From Phaeovulum molybdatiresistens (GTDB lineage Bacteria; Pseudomonadota; Alphaproteobacteria; Rhodobacterales; Rhodobacteraceae): DNA of 64,000 nucleotides. The DNA lies in the NCBI RefSeq assembly GCF_023544865.1, contig NZ_JAMJFX010000013.1:1-64000 (forward strand), given 5' to 3'. The position numbers and the translations under genes are program-made. Positions 1 through 8,235 of the stretch are shown here, in pieces. Within the stretch, counting starts at the first letter, position 1. The number at the start of each line of letters is the position of its first letter. The notes beneath the pieces are model-generated. The model searched no databases, was not told the origin of the DNA, and saw nothing but the letters and a program-made list of their open reading frames with translations.

Positions 1-104
1 CCAAACAGGCATGCTTTCTGCGCCAAGGCGCCCGAAGCCAAACCCGGACAGTTGCGCCGAAAGGAAACCGTTCTGCACAGCCGACTTCTTCAGCGGCCTG
101 CTAA

Positions 105-330
105 TCCGACGATCGTCACCCGGCCGTGTTCCCCGTAAAGCTGGCCGAGGCGGCCCTGGAAGGATTCACCGATACCGGCAACCTGGCGTTTCAATCCTTC
201 AGCGGCTCGGGCACTGAGCTGATCGCTGCCGTGCGCACCGAGCGGCGCGGTGGAGCTGGACCCGGTTTACTGCGATGTCGCCGTGCGGCGACCGGAGCTG
301 TCGACAGGAAAGACCGCAGCCTGGATTGCC
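105..330 (+). pseudogene. DNA methyltransferase C-terminal remnant, frameshifted
   Basis: The remnant reads HPAVFPVKLAEAALEGFTDTG and then FSGSGTELIAAVRTERR in the frame that includes position 126. It continues as VELDPVYCDVAVRR and STGKTA in the frame of position 250. This matches the end of phage or plasmid-type N6/N4 DNA methylases, where an FxGSGT loop binds S-adenosylmethionine and an ELDP(x)Y(x)DV block follows. The frame changes near 243-250, so it cannot make a working enzyme. The N-terminal part with the catalytic D/NPPY motif is not visible. It runs straight into a transposase remnant. Ends are approximate. Confidence 0.65.
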
Positions 331-377
331 ACGAACGAACCGCCGCAAAGGATCAGGGGTTTATCCCGGAGACGCAG

Positions 378-712
378 CTGCACCAGTCCCACCGCATTTC
401 TCTCGTCGAGACGGCGACCAATGTCGTGGTCGGCACGCGCAGCTTTCCGGGCAGCCCCCGTGACGGTCACTCCCTGAAGGAAACGTTGGTTCAGGTCGAG
501 ATCCTCACCGACCAACGCCCCAAACTTGCTGTCATCGATCGCGGTTTCAGAGGGTCAGGACGAAGACAAGGCCCGCGTCCTGCACAGCGGCATCCGCTGC
601 GCAGGACGCTCAAGCTGATTGTCGACCCCAGCCGCCGCAGTGCCATCGAAGCTGAAATCGGCCACAGGAAAACCGACAGACGCCTCACCAGATGCCCGCT
701 GAAAGGCACGAC
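378..712 (+). pseudogene. IS5-family-like transposase C-terminal remnant
   Basis: The frame that includes position 378 encodes VVGTRSFPGSPRDGHSLKET, then QRPKLAVIDRGFRG, then RRSAIEAEIGHRKTD and RCPLKGT. These are the familiar C-terminal blocks of IS5-type DDE transposases, including the second catalytic Asp (in AVIDRG) and the catalytic Glu (in AIEAEIGH). The N-terminal half, the first Asp and the usual tail after RCPLKG are missing. No terminal inverted repeats were seen. Its right end abuts a truncated gene on the other strand near 703-712, which suggests that insertion or deletion broke both. It is not expected to be active. Confidence 0.7.
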
Positions 713-916
713 CAGGATGCCCTCTTTCAGGAAATCACTCATCGTCCGCTTCACGGTACTTTCGCCCAGCTCGGTGTGGCGCTGGATCGTGCCCTTGGAG
801 CACCAGAGGCCCGAGCCATCATCGCTCGCCTTGTCGGCCAGGAACATGATGATCTGCTTGCGCGCGGCGCTGCCAAAGCGGCGTTCGGCGCATTCGTTCG
901 CGACGCGCCAGCTCAT
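703..916 (-). pseudogene. Truncated helix-turn-helix protein (HTH_36-like)
   Basis: From the ATG at 914-916 the minus strand encodes MSWRVANECAERRFGSAARK, then SGLWCSKGTIQRHTELGEST and VKRTMSDFLKEGILVV. This is a winged helix-turn-helix of the type found at the N-terminus of phage and plasmid replication-like proteins. After about residue 70 the frame runs into the antisense of the transposase remnant and loses similarity, so the C-terminal part is gone. An open frame continues to 491 but that tail is a chimeric by-product. A repeated TTGTACAG element lies just upstream and may have been its operator. Confidence 0.6.
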
Positions 917-930
917 TCCGGGGCCTCAAG

Positions 931-949
931 TTGTACAGGTTTTGTACAG
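931..949. repeat. Two direct copies of TTGTACAG
   Basis: TTGTACAG occurs at 931-938 and again at 942-949, with an 11-base period (one helical turn). Each copy contains the palindrome TGTACA. The pair lies 15-33 bases upstream of the truncated helix-turn-helix gene on the minus strand, in the usual place for an operator. A role in binding the lost regulator is inference. Confidence 0.45.
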
Positions 950-1050
950 AAATCCCGTCTGCAGCGCCCGAAAGCCCGGGAAATCAAACGGGCGTTTCCG
1001 CGGCTGCTTTCACAAGCCCCTGACAAAACGCCATATTTTATTGGGTTTTC

Positions 1051-1127
1051 TGGTGACCCCGAGTGGATTCGAACCACCAACCTGCCCCTTAGGAGGGGGC
1101 TGCTCTATCCAGTTGAGCCACGGGGCC
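1051..1127 (-). tRNA. tRNA-Arg (anticodon CCT)
   Basis: On the minus strand the acceptor arm GGCCCCG (1121-1127) pairs with CGGGGTC, followed by A and an encoded CCA ending at 1051. The anticodon stem GCCCC/GGGGC closes a 7-base loop CTCCTAA with anticodon CCT, and the T-arm contains TTCGAAT. The total is 77 bases including CCA. Its 3' end points towards the mobile-element remnants at 1-916, which is the usual geometry for islands integrated at tRNA genes. Confidence 0.95.
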
Positions 1128-1262
1128 ACGGTCCCCTTATCGCGGGCAATTGCGCGCCATGCAACCGCAATGAAAACGAGGGGACCGTTGATGGACGGGT
1201 GCGGTCGTTCCGCATGGATCCGGGCGTTCGCAACTGTTGCGGAACCCGGCAGGCGCCGGGCG

Positions 1263-1274
1263 GTTATCGCTAAC
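1263..1274. promoter_or_regulatory. LacI-family operator-like dyad
   Basis: GTTATCGCTAAC is an imperfect palindrome with a central CG (10 of 12 positions symmetric). It resembles the GTTACC-GGTAAC sites bound by GntR-type LacI-family repressors. It lies about 80-90 bases before the start of the GntR-like regulator gene, so autoregulation is plausible. The sequence shows only the dyad; binding is inferred. Confidence 0.4.
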
Positions 1275-1352
1275 AACCCCAGATCGCGGCGCTTGCGCAG
1301 GGGAAAGTTTTGGCGCTAAACCTTGTGAAAGCCCCATCGAAAGGTGCCCAGC

Positions 1353-2384
1353 GTGTCCCGTTCTCCCACAGATTCCCGCCGAACCCTGACGCTGCGCGAT
1401 GTTTCCGAAGCCTCGGGTGTATCGGAAATGACGGTCAGCCGCGTGCTGCGCAACCGGGGCGATGTGTCCGATGCCACGCGGGAAAAGGTGCTCGAGGCGG
1501 CGAAGGCGCTGGGATATGTGCCCAACAAGATCGCAGGCGCGCTTGCCTCGCAGCGGGTCAACCTGGTGGCGGTGATCATCCCGTCACTGTCGAACCTGGT
1601 CTTCCCCGAGGTTCTGACGGGGATCTCGAAAGAACTGGAAGATACCGGGCTGCAGCCGGTGGTCGGGGTCACCAACTACTCGTTGGAAAAGGAAGAGACG
1701 GTTCTTTACGAAATGCTGTCCTGGCGCCCCTCGGGGGTGATCATCGCGGGGCTGGAACATACGGATGCGGCGCGCGCCATGCTGGAAAACGCGGGCATTC
1801 CGATAGTCGAGATCATGGATGTCGATGGCAAGGGCATCGATTCCGTCGTCGGCATCTCGCATCGCCGGGCGGGGTTGAAGATGGCCGAGGCGATCATTGC
1901 CGCCGGATACCGCCGCATCGGCTTTCTGGGCACGAAGATGCCCGAGGATCACCGCGCGCGCAAACGTCTGGAAGGCTTCAAAGAGGGGCTGGAGGCCGCG
2001 GGCCTGTCCCTGGCCGATCAGGAATTCTATGCCGGCGGGTCGGCGCTTTTGAAGGGGCGCGAGATGACCGAAGCGATCCTGAGGCGCAGCCCCGACCTTG
2101 ATTTCCTGTATTATTCCAATGACATGATCGGTGCGGGTGGGCTTTTGTGGTGTCTGGAAAACGGCATTGATGTGCCCAATCAGATAGGGCTTGCCGGGTT
2201 CAATGGCGTCGATCTGCTAGAGGGCCTGCCCCGCCGTCTGGCCACGATGGATGCCTGTCGGCGCGAAATCGGCCAACGCGCCGCCGCGATCATCGCGGGC
2301 CGCAGCCCATCGGGCCTGATCGGCGGCGAGATCATCGAACTGCAGCCCCTTCTGCAGCCAGGCGACACGATCCGCAAACCCTGA
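1353..2384 (+). CDS. LacI-family transcriptional regulator, GntR-like
   Basis: A one-component repressor-type regulator. The N-terminal helix-turn-helix reads TLRDVSEASGVSEMTVSRVL, followed by a hinge helix region (LGYVPNKIAGALASQ) and a periplasmic-binding-protein-like effector domain (IIPSLSNLVFPEVLTGI, then YSNDMIGAGGLLW and GLAGFNGVDL). Overall it resembles the gluconate repressor GntR of the LacI family more than LacI or GalR. I prefer the GTG at 1353 because AAAGG lies 8 bases upstream; a GTG at 1344 is the alternative and adds three residues. No gluconate genes are adjacent, so its targets are unknown. It converges with the ABC permease gene downstream. A LacI-type dyad lies upstream at 1263-1274. 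Confidence 0.9.
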   Translation: MSRSPTDSRRTLTLRDVSEASGVSEMTVSRVLRNRGDVSDATREKVLEAAKALGYVPNKIAGALASQRVNLVAVIIPSLSNLVFPEVLTGISKELEDTGLQPVVGVTNYSLEKEETVLYEMLSWRPSGVIIAGLEHTDAARAMLENAGIPIVEIMDVDGKGIDSVVGISHRRAGLKMAEAIIAAGYRRIGFLGTKMPEDHRARKRLEGFKEGLEAAGLSLADQEFYAGGSALLKGREMTEAILRRSPDLDFLYYSNDMIGAGGLLWCLENGIDVPNQIGLAGFNGVDLLEGLPRRLATMDACRREIGQRAAAIIAGRSPSGLIGGEIIELQPLLQPGDTIRKP

Positions 2385-2407
2385 TCGCGCGCGCAGGCCA
2401 CCCGGGA

Positions 2408-3229
2408 TCAGCGCTTGGCATTCCAGCTGATCGAATTGTACTGGCGGGTATAGAATTCCCCCATCAGGCCAATGACCATGAAGGCCAGCCCGACGTAAAG
2501 CGGGTAGCTCACCGATGAAAAATGCGGGTTGTAGTTGATGAAGGTAAAGCCGCGGGCCTGATCGATCATGTGAAACAGCGGGTTCCAGTCGAACATGCCC
2601 AGCATGAAGGCGGGCAGCATGTTGGCCACGAACATCTTGCCCGAGGCGAACATATTGGCGCGGATGTAGATCAGCTGGATCACCTGCACCACATCAGGCG
2701 CCCAGGGTTTCAGCGCCATGAAGACCAGGCCCATCGCGACCCCGCTGAACCATGCCAGCAAAACCATGCCCATCGCGGCGATCGGATTTTCAATCTCGAT
2801 CGGGTTGAAGCCGGCGTGATAGATGTAAAGCACCACGACCATGGACAGGATCTGCAGGTAAAGCGCGCCCAGCGCCGCCGATGCGATGGAAACGGCTGTG
2901 GTCATCGGGCCATGCTTCATCATCGGCGATGTCGACCCTTCGGCCATCGTGACGGCCGTCAGCGTCTTGGTGTGGGTCATGTAAAGGAAGATCCCGCTCA
3001 TGATATACAGCAGGAAATCCCCCCGGATCGCCACGCCGCGCATCCCGAGGATGTCGAGCATGAAATAGAACACCAGCACCAACATCACCGTCTGCAGCAT
3101 GTTCAGCAACAGCCCGATCACCGCGTTGCCATGCGTCTTGCGCACCGATCGCACGGTGGCGTGATAGATCAGTTCCAGCAGGGCAAAGCCCGAGCCGAGC
3201 GTGGAATTGCTGCGTCTTGCCTTGAACAT
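2408..3229 (-). CDS. Polysaccharide ABC transporter permease (KpsM/ABC-2 type)
   Basis: Inner-membrane permease of the ABC-2 family that exports capsular polysaccharide or O-antigen. The sequence has about six hydrophobic segments, for example LLLNMLQTVMLVLVFYFMLD and MGMVLLAWFSGVAMGLVFMA, and the C-terminal FYTRQYNSISWNAKR resembles KpsM/Wzm tails. The open frame reaches back to 3325, but MFKARRSNSTLGSGFALLEL at 3229 is the better start because the upstream residues are charged and unlike the family; this gives 273 residues. The ATP-binding partner (KpsT or Wzt) is not next to it. Kdo genes (kdsB, kdsD) are nearby, consistent with Kdo-linked capsule export. Confidence 0.85.
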   Translation of the reverse strand: MFKARRSNSTLGSGFALLELIYHATVRSVRKTHGNAVIGLLLNMLQTVMLVLVFYFMLDILGMRGVAIRGDFLLYIMSGIFLYMTHTKTLTAVTMAEGSTSPMMKHGPMTTAVSIASAALGALYLQILSMVVVLYIYHAGFNPIEIENPIAAMGMVLLAWFSGVAMGLVFMALKPWAPDVVQVIQLIYIRANMFASGKMFVANMLPAFMLGMFDWNPLFHMIDQARGFTFINYNPHFSSVSYPLYVGLAFMVIGLMGEFYTRQYNSISWNAKR

Positions 3230-3367
3230 CGCGTCCGGTTCCCGCCGTGAAAGGCTGCGTCTTGCCCAGTGTCGCCCGGAAAACTTGCCGTTCCCTTGAC
3301 GCGCGATCATAAGGGGGGGCAACAATCATGGCAATCCGGCCGCTTGCGGCCAGGACAGGAGAGGAAC

Positions 3368-4162
3368 ATGGATCACGATCGCCTTGTCACCGTCATACGC
3401 CGTCTGGCGCTGGAAGCGGGGGACCGGATCATGCAGATCTACAATGCCCCCGATTTCGAAGTCCGCGTGAAATCCGACGCCAGCCCCGTGACCGAGGCCG
3501 ATGAGGCCGCCGATGCGCTGATCTCGGAAGGGCTGGCCGAGGCCTTTCCGCAGATTGCCCTGGTGACCGAAGAACAGGCCGCCAGCCACGGCCAGACCGT
3601 CACGACCTTCCTGATCGTTGATCCGCTGGACGGAACCAAGGAATTCATCCAGCGCCGCGGCGATTTCACGGTGAACATCGCCTATGTCGAAGATGGTGTT
3701 CCGCTGCGCGGTGTCGTCTATGCCCCGGCCAAGGGGCGGCTGTTCTACACCCTGGCCGATGGACGCGCGGTCGAAGAAACCGGCCCCTTCGACAAGGACG
3801 CCATCGGCGAACAACGGCCGATCACCGTTTCGGTGCCCGACAATCGCGGGCTGATGGTCGTTGCCTCGAAATCGCACCGCGATCAGGCGACGGATGATTA
3901 CATCGCGCAATATGCGGTGCGCGACATGACCTCGGCGGGATCGTCGCTGAAATTCTGCCTGGTAGCGACGGGCGAGGCCGATTTGTACCCGCGCCTTGGT
4001 CGCACCATGGAATGGGACACCGCCGCAGGCGATGCCGTGCTGCGCGGCGCAGGCGGGGAAATGGTGCGCTTTGACGACCACGGCCCCTTCACCTATGGCA
4101 AACCCGGGTTCGAAAACCCCTTCTTCATCGCCTATGCCCCCGGCGTTCTTCTGGTGAAATGA
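3368..4162 (+). CDS. cysQ: 3'(2'),5'-bisphosphate nucleotidase CysQ
   Basis: Inositol-monophosphatase-fold enzyme that hydrolyses PAP to AMP, clearing the by-product of sulfotransferases and PAPS reductase. Metal-binding motifs are visible: SPVTEADEAAD, DPLDGTKEF (DPxDGT) and EWDTAAGDAVL (WDxAAGD). The length, 264 residues, is typical. The ATG at 3368 follows AGGAGAGGAAC; longer in-frame starts lack this site. The stop overlaps the kdsB start (ATGA), so the two are co-transcribed. A sulfotransferase-like gene and the cysD-cysNC genes occur in the same window, which gives CysQ a likely partner role. Confidence 0.93.
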   Translation: MDHDRLVTVIRRLALEAGDRIMQIYNAPDFEVRVKSDASPVTEADEAADALISEGLAEAFPQIALVTEEQAASHGQTVTTFLIVDPLDGTKEFIQRRGDFTVNIAYVEDGVPLRGVVYAPAKGRLFYTLADGRAVEETGPFDKDAIGEQRPITVSVPDNRGLMVVASKSHRDQATDDYIAQYAVRDMTSAGSSLKFCLVATGEADLYPRLGRTMEWDTAAGDAVLRGAGGEMVRFDDHGPFTYGKPGFENPFFIAYAPGVLLVK

Positions 4163-4962
4163 TGTCCGTTCTGATCGTTATCCCCGCCCGCTATGCCTCG
4201 ACCCGCTACCCGGCCAAGCCGCTGGTTGCGCTGACAGGGGCCAAGGGCGCGCAAAAGACCCTGATCCAGCGCAGCTGGGAGGCGGCGATGGCCGTCCAGG
4301 GCGCTGATCGCGTCGTCGTTGCCACCGATGATGACCGCATCGCCGATCACGCCCGGGGCTTCGGGGCGGATGTGGTGATGACCTCGCAGGCATGCCAGAA
4401 CGGCACCGAACGCTGCGCCGCGGCGCTGGCGAACCTGGGGGGTGGCCATGACATCGTGGTCAACCTGCAAGGTGATGCGCCCCTGACACCCGCCTGGTTC
4501 ATCGAGGATCTGGTCGCGGGCCTGCGCGCCAACCCCTGGGCCGAACTTGCCACCCCCGTTCTGCGTTGCGAAGGCGCGATGCTGGCCTCGCTGCGCGAAG
4601 ATCGCGCGCAGGGGCGGGTGGGCGGCACCACGGCGGTGTTCGGTGCGGGCAACCGGGGCCTGTATTTTTCCAAAGAGGTGATCCCCTTCACCCCCACCAG
4701 CTATGGCCCCGCTGATCCGACGCCGGTGTTTCACCACGTCGGCGTCTATGCCTACCGCCCCGACACGCTGGCCGCCTACCCCACCTGGCCTGTCGGCCCG
4801 TTGGAAACCCTGGAAGGGCTGGAACAGCTGCGCTTTCTGGAAAACGGCCGCGCCGTTCTTTGCGTTGAGGTCGAGGCGCGTGGCCGCCAGTTCTGGGAAT
4901 TGAACAACCCCTCGGACGTCGCCCGGATTGAGGCGATGATGGCCGAGATGGGGCTGGAATGA
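4159..4962 (+). CDS. kdsB: 3-deoxy-manno-octulosonate cytidylyltransferase
   Basis: Activates Kdo with CTP to give CMP-Kdo for lipopolysaccharide core and for capsule linkers, in the cytoplasm. The N-terminal nucleotide-binding motif VIPARYASTRYPAKPL is diagnostic, followed by VVATDDDRI and VVNLQGDAPL. The length of 267 residues matches the family. ATG at 4159 overlaps the cysQ stop; a second ATG at 4162 is equally possible. The stop overlaps the start of the downstream glycosyltransferase (ATGA), so cysQ, kdsB and that gene form a tight operon. kdsD of the same pathway is about 12 kb further on. Confidence 0.93.
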   Translation: MMSVLIVIPARYASTRYPAKPLVALTGAKGAQKTLIQRSWEAAMAVQGADRVVVATDDDRIADHARGFGADVVMTSQACQNGTERCAAALANLGGGHDIVVNLQGDAPLTPAWFIEDLVAGLRANPWAELATPVLRCEGAMLASLREDRAQGRVGGTTAVFGAGNRGLYFSKEVIPFTPTSYGPADPTPVFHHVGVYAYRPDTLAAYPTWPVGPLETLEGLEQLRFLENGRAVLCVEVEARGRQFWELNNPSDVARIEAMMAEMGLE

Positions 4963-6200
4963 CGCAGGCCGCTGCGGCGCGATGCAGCGTGATCATCGTA
5001 TCGCGCCATCGCCCGCAGCACCTGACCCGATGCCTTGCCGGGATTGCCCAGCTTGACCATCCCGACTTTGAGGTGATCGTCGTCGCCGATGCCGCGGGCC
5101 TTGCGGCGACCGGCGACCTGCCGGTCAAGCGCGTGGCCTTCGATCAGGCCAATATCTCGGCAGCACGCAATGCCGGGCTACAGGTGGCGGCGGGCGCGGT
5201 GGTGGCCTTCATCGATGACGATGCCGTGCCCGAACCCACCTGGCTGTCCCGGCTGTGCGCGCCCTTTTCCGACCCCGCCGTTGCGGCTGCGGCGGGCTTT
5301 GTGCGGGGGCGTAACGGCCTGTCGTTCCAGTGGAAGGCGCGAACCGCCGATGCCCTGGGCCACAGCGCCCCGCTGGCGGTGGATGAAACTGCCACCACGC
5401 TGCATCGCGGCCAGCCGGGACGCGCGATCCGCACCGAAGGCACGAATTGCGCCTTTCGGCGAGATGTTCTGGCGCGCATGGGCGGGTTTGATCCGGCCTT
5501 TCGGTTCTTTCTGGACGAAACCGATGTGAACCTGCGCCTTGCCGCGACCGGGCAGATCACCGCCATCGTGCCGGGCGCACAGGTGCATCACGGCTTTGCC
5601 CCCTCGGTGATCCGCGCATCCGACCGCGCCCCACGCGACCTGCATGAAATCGGCGCCTCGACCGCGGTGTTCTGGCGCAAGCACGCAGCACCCGGGATGG
5701 ATCTGTCGTTGGCAGAGCGCGCGCTGATCGCCTCGGAACGGGCGCGCTTGATCCGGCACATGGTCAGCGGCGGGCTGGAACCGCGCGAGGTGCCCCAGAT
5801 CCTGCGCAGCCTGCAAGACGGCCTTCCCGACGGTCGGGTGCGACCCCTGAACACCCTGCCGCCGCTGCCCGGACCTGCGGCGCCCTTCCTGCGGTTTCCT
5901 GCCACAGCCCGCCCCGGCCGGGTGATTGCCGGGCGTATATGGCAGGCCCGTGCCCTACGCCGCGCCGCCGCCCACGCCGCAGCCGAGGGCGCAATCGTGA
6001 CCCTGATCCTGCTGGAACCCTCGGCGCGGCCGCATCGGATGCGCTTTGACCCGGCCGGATACTGGGAACAGCGCGGCGGCATCTGGGGCCCGGCGGATCG
6101 GCAGGAACCACGGCTTCGGATGATCGGCTTTGGCGCGCGCATCCGGCAGGAAACCGCCCGCATCGCCGCCCTGCGCCCGGTTCAGGCGAAACCGGCATAA
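4959..6200 (+). CDS. Glycosyltransferase family 2 protein
   Basis: A GT-A fold glycosyltransferase, probably cytoplasmic or membrane-associated, acting in surface glycan synthesis. The N-terminal half shows the GT2 pattern: CSVIIVSRHRPQHLTRCL, NISAARNAGLQ, then VAFIDDDAVPEP with the DxD-type metal site, and later GTNCAFRRDVL and FFLDETDVNLRLAATG. Residues from about 260 onward form a C-terminal extension with no recognised motif, rich in Ala, Arg and Pro. It overlaps kdsB by four bases (ATGA), so it belongs to that operon. Donor and acceptor sugars cannot be read from sequence. Confidence 0.87.
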   Translation: MTQAAAARCSVIIVSRHRPQHLTRCLAGIAQLDHPDFEVIVVADAAGLAATGDLPVKRVAFDQANISAARNAGLQVAAGAVVAFIDDDAVPEPTWLSRLCAPFSDPAVAAAAGFVRGRNGLSFQWKARTADALGHSAPLAVDETATTLHRGQPGRAIRTEGTNCAFRRDVLARMGGFDPAFRFFLDETDVNLRLAATGQITAIVPGAQVHHGFAPSVIRASDRAPRDLHEIGASTAVFWRKHAAPGMDLSLAERALIASERARLIRHMVSGGLEPREVPQILRSLQDGLPDGRVRPLNTLPPLPGPAAPFLRFPATARPGRVIAGRIWQARALRRAAAHAAAEGAIVTLILLEPSARPHRMRFDPAGYWEQRGGIWGPADRQEPRLRMIGFGARIRQETARIAALRPVQAKPA

Positions 6201-6350
6201 ATTTGCCAAAGTCCTGAAATATCCGGTCGTCAAGCCGCCGCAAACCCCGCCGCCCATTCACCGCGTTCATGGGCAACTATTGAGTTTGCGGCACGTTCCA
6301 GACTAATGTCCGGCCGCCCGGGCCTTTTGCCCGGCCTTGATAGGTGAATT

Positions 6351-7244
6351 ATGAAACGCAAGGTCACGAAAGCGATCTTTCCTGTTGCGGGGCTTGGCAC
6401 CCGCTTCCTTCCCGCCACGAAAGCGATCCCGAAAGAGATCATGACGCTGGTTGACCGCCCCCTGATCCAATATGCGATCGACGAGGCACGCGCCGCCGGC
6501 ATCAAGGAATTCATCTTTGTCACCTCGCGCGGGAAATCGGCACTTGAGGATTATTTTGACGTGGCGCCGGAACTGGAATCCGCGCTGCGCAAATCCGGCA
6601 AGACGGCGCTGCTGGAAACCCTGAAAACCACGAACATGGATTCCGGCACCATCGCCTATGTCCGCCAGAACCAGCCGCTGGGCCTTGGCCATGCAGTCTG
6701 GTGCGCCCGCCGGCTGGTTGGCAACGAACCCTTCGCCGTGATCCTGACCGATGACGTGATCGCGGCCGAAAAGCCCTGCCTGCAGCAGATGATGGAAGCC
6801 TATGCCGAAACCGGCGGCAGCATGGTCGCCACGATGGAAGTGCCGCGCGAAAAGACCTCGTCCTACGGGATTCTGGATGTCGCAAACGACATGGGCGCCA
6901 TCGTCGAGACACGGGGCATGGTGGAAAAGCCCAAGCCCGAAGATGCGCCGTCGAATCTGGCGGTGATCGGCCGCTATATCCTGACACCCAATGTCATGCA
7001 GCATCTGCACAAGATGAAGACCGGCGCGGGCGGCGAAATTCAGCTGACCGACGCCATCGCCGCGGAAATCGCCGCGGGCGACAAGGTCTATGGCTATCGC
7101 TTCCGCGGCCAGCGCTATGACTGTGGCTCGAAAGCGGGGTTCCTGCAGGCAACCGTCGCCTTCGGCCTTGCGCGTGAAGATCTTCGGGATGAATTCTCGG
7201 ATTACCTGTCGGACCTGATGTCGATGCGTTCTGCGGCCGAGTGA
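6351..7244 (+). CDS. galU: UTP-glucose-1-phosphate uridylyltransferase
   Basis: Makes UDP-glucose from UTP and glucose-1-phosphate in the cytoplasm, feeding polysaccharide synthesis. The signature FPVAGLGTRFLPATKAIPKE is at the N-terminus, followed by the substrate site VDRPLIQYAIDEA and the conserved RYILTP and YDCGSKAGFLQA blocks. The 297-residue length is typical. It lies 4 bases before galE, so UDP-glucose made here can be epimerised to UDP-galactose by the next product. A 150-base gap separates it from the upstream glycosyltransferase and probably carries its promoter, but no strong box was identified. Confidence 0.95.
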   Translation: MKRKVTKAIFPVAGLGTRFLPATKAIPKEIMTLVDRPLIQYAIDEARAAGIKEFIFVTSRGKSALEDYFDVAPELESALRKSGKTALLETLKTTNMDSGTIAYVRQNQPLGLGHAVWCARRLVGNEPFAVILTDDVIAAEKPCLQQMMEAYAETGGSMVATMEVPREKTSSYGILDVANDMGAIVETRGMVEKPKPEDAPSNLAVIGRYILTPNVMQHLHKMKTGAGGEIQLTDAIAAEIAAGDKVYGYRFRGQRYDCGSKAGFLQATVAFGLAREDLRDEFSDYLSDLMSMRSAAE

Positions 7245-7248
7245 CCGG

Positions 7249-8235
7249 ATGACAGATCACGTTCTGGTCACGGGCGGGGCGGGCTACATCGGCTCGCATG
7301 CCTGCAAGGCGTTGAAGGCGGCGGGCTATGTGCCCGTCACCTTCGACAACCTGTCCACCGGCTGGCGCGAGGCGGTGAAGTTCGGCCCCTTCGAGGAAGG
7401 CTGCCTGACCGACCGCGCGCGCCTGGATGAGGTGTTCGCCCGCTGGAAGCCCGTCGCGGTGATGCATTTCGCCGCGCTCAGCCTGGTGGGTGAATCGATG
7501 AAGGACCCGGGCAAATACTGGCGCGGGAATGTGCTGGCCTCGCTGAACCTGATCGAGGCGGCCTGCGCGGCGGGGTGCCTGGATTTCATCTTCTCCTCGA
7601 CCTGCGCGACCTATGGCGATCAGGACGGCGTAATCCTGGATGAAACCACCCGTCAGGCGCCGATCAACGCCTATGGCGCATCGAAACGCGCGATCGAGGA
7701 CATGCTGGCCGATTTCGCCGGATCGCACGGCCTGCGCCATGTGATCTTTCGCTATTTCAACGTGGCCGGCGCCGATCCCGAGGCCGAGGTGGGCGAATTT
7801 CATCAGCCGGAAACCCATCTGATCCCGCTGATGCTGGACGCGATCGACGGCAAGCGCCCAGCGCTGACCATCTTTGGCACCGATTATCCCACACCCGATG
7901 GCACCTGCATCCGCGACTATGTCCATGTCTGCGACCTGGCCGATGCCCATGTGCTGGGGCTGGAATGGCTGCGGGCGGGCAAGGGATCGTCGGTGTTCTG
8001 CCTGGGCTCGGGCAAGGGGTTTTCTGTGCGCGAGGTGATCGACCAATCTGCCGCCGTCACCAACCGCGCCGTTCCGATCACCGAAGGCGCGCGGCGGCCC
8101 GGCGATGCGGCGGTGCTGGTTTCGGGGTCCACCCGGGCCGAACGTGACCTGGGCTGGCGGCCGAAACGGTCGGACCTGCGCACCATGATCGCCGATGCCT
8201 GGCGCTGGCATCAGGCCGGCGGATATGGGCGCTAG
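7249..8235 (+). CDS. galE: UDP-glucose 4-epimerase
   Basis: NAD-dependent short-chain dehydrogenase-type epimerase interconverting UDP-glucose and UDP-galactose (or the N-acetyl forms). The Rossmann motif VTGGAGYIGSHACKAL opens the protein, the catalytic pair is in YGASKRAIE (YxxxK) and the preceding SSTCATYG carries the conserved hydroxyl residue. FRYFNVAGADP follows. The 328-residue length is normal for the family. It sits 4 bases after galU and overlaps the next glycosyltransferase by 11 bases, showing one transcription unit for sugar supply and transfer. Confidence 0.94.
   Translation: MTDHVLVTGGAGYIGSHACKALKAAGYVPVTFDNLSTGWREAVKFGPFEEGCLTDRARLDEVFARWKPVAVMHFAALSLVGESMKDPGKYWRGNVLASLNLIEAACAAGCLDFIFSSTCATYGDQDGVILDETTRQAPINAYGASKRAIEDMLADFAGSHGLRHVIFRYFNVAGADPEAEVGEFHQPETHLIPLMLDAIDGKRPALTIFGTDYPTPDGTCIRDYVHVCDLADAHVLGLEWLRAGKGSSVFCLGSGKGFSVREVIDQSAAVTNRAVPITEGARRPGDAAVLVSGSTRAERDLGWRPKRSDLRTMIADAWRWHQAGGYGR

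Noticed and set aside
126..1319. Long 397-codon plus-strand frame over the left end
   Set aside because: It joins the methylase and transposase remnants with antisense of the HTH gene and tRNA. The similarity comes in separate blocks and frames, so it is not one gene.
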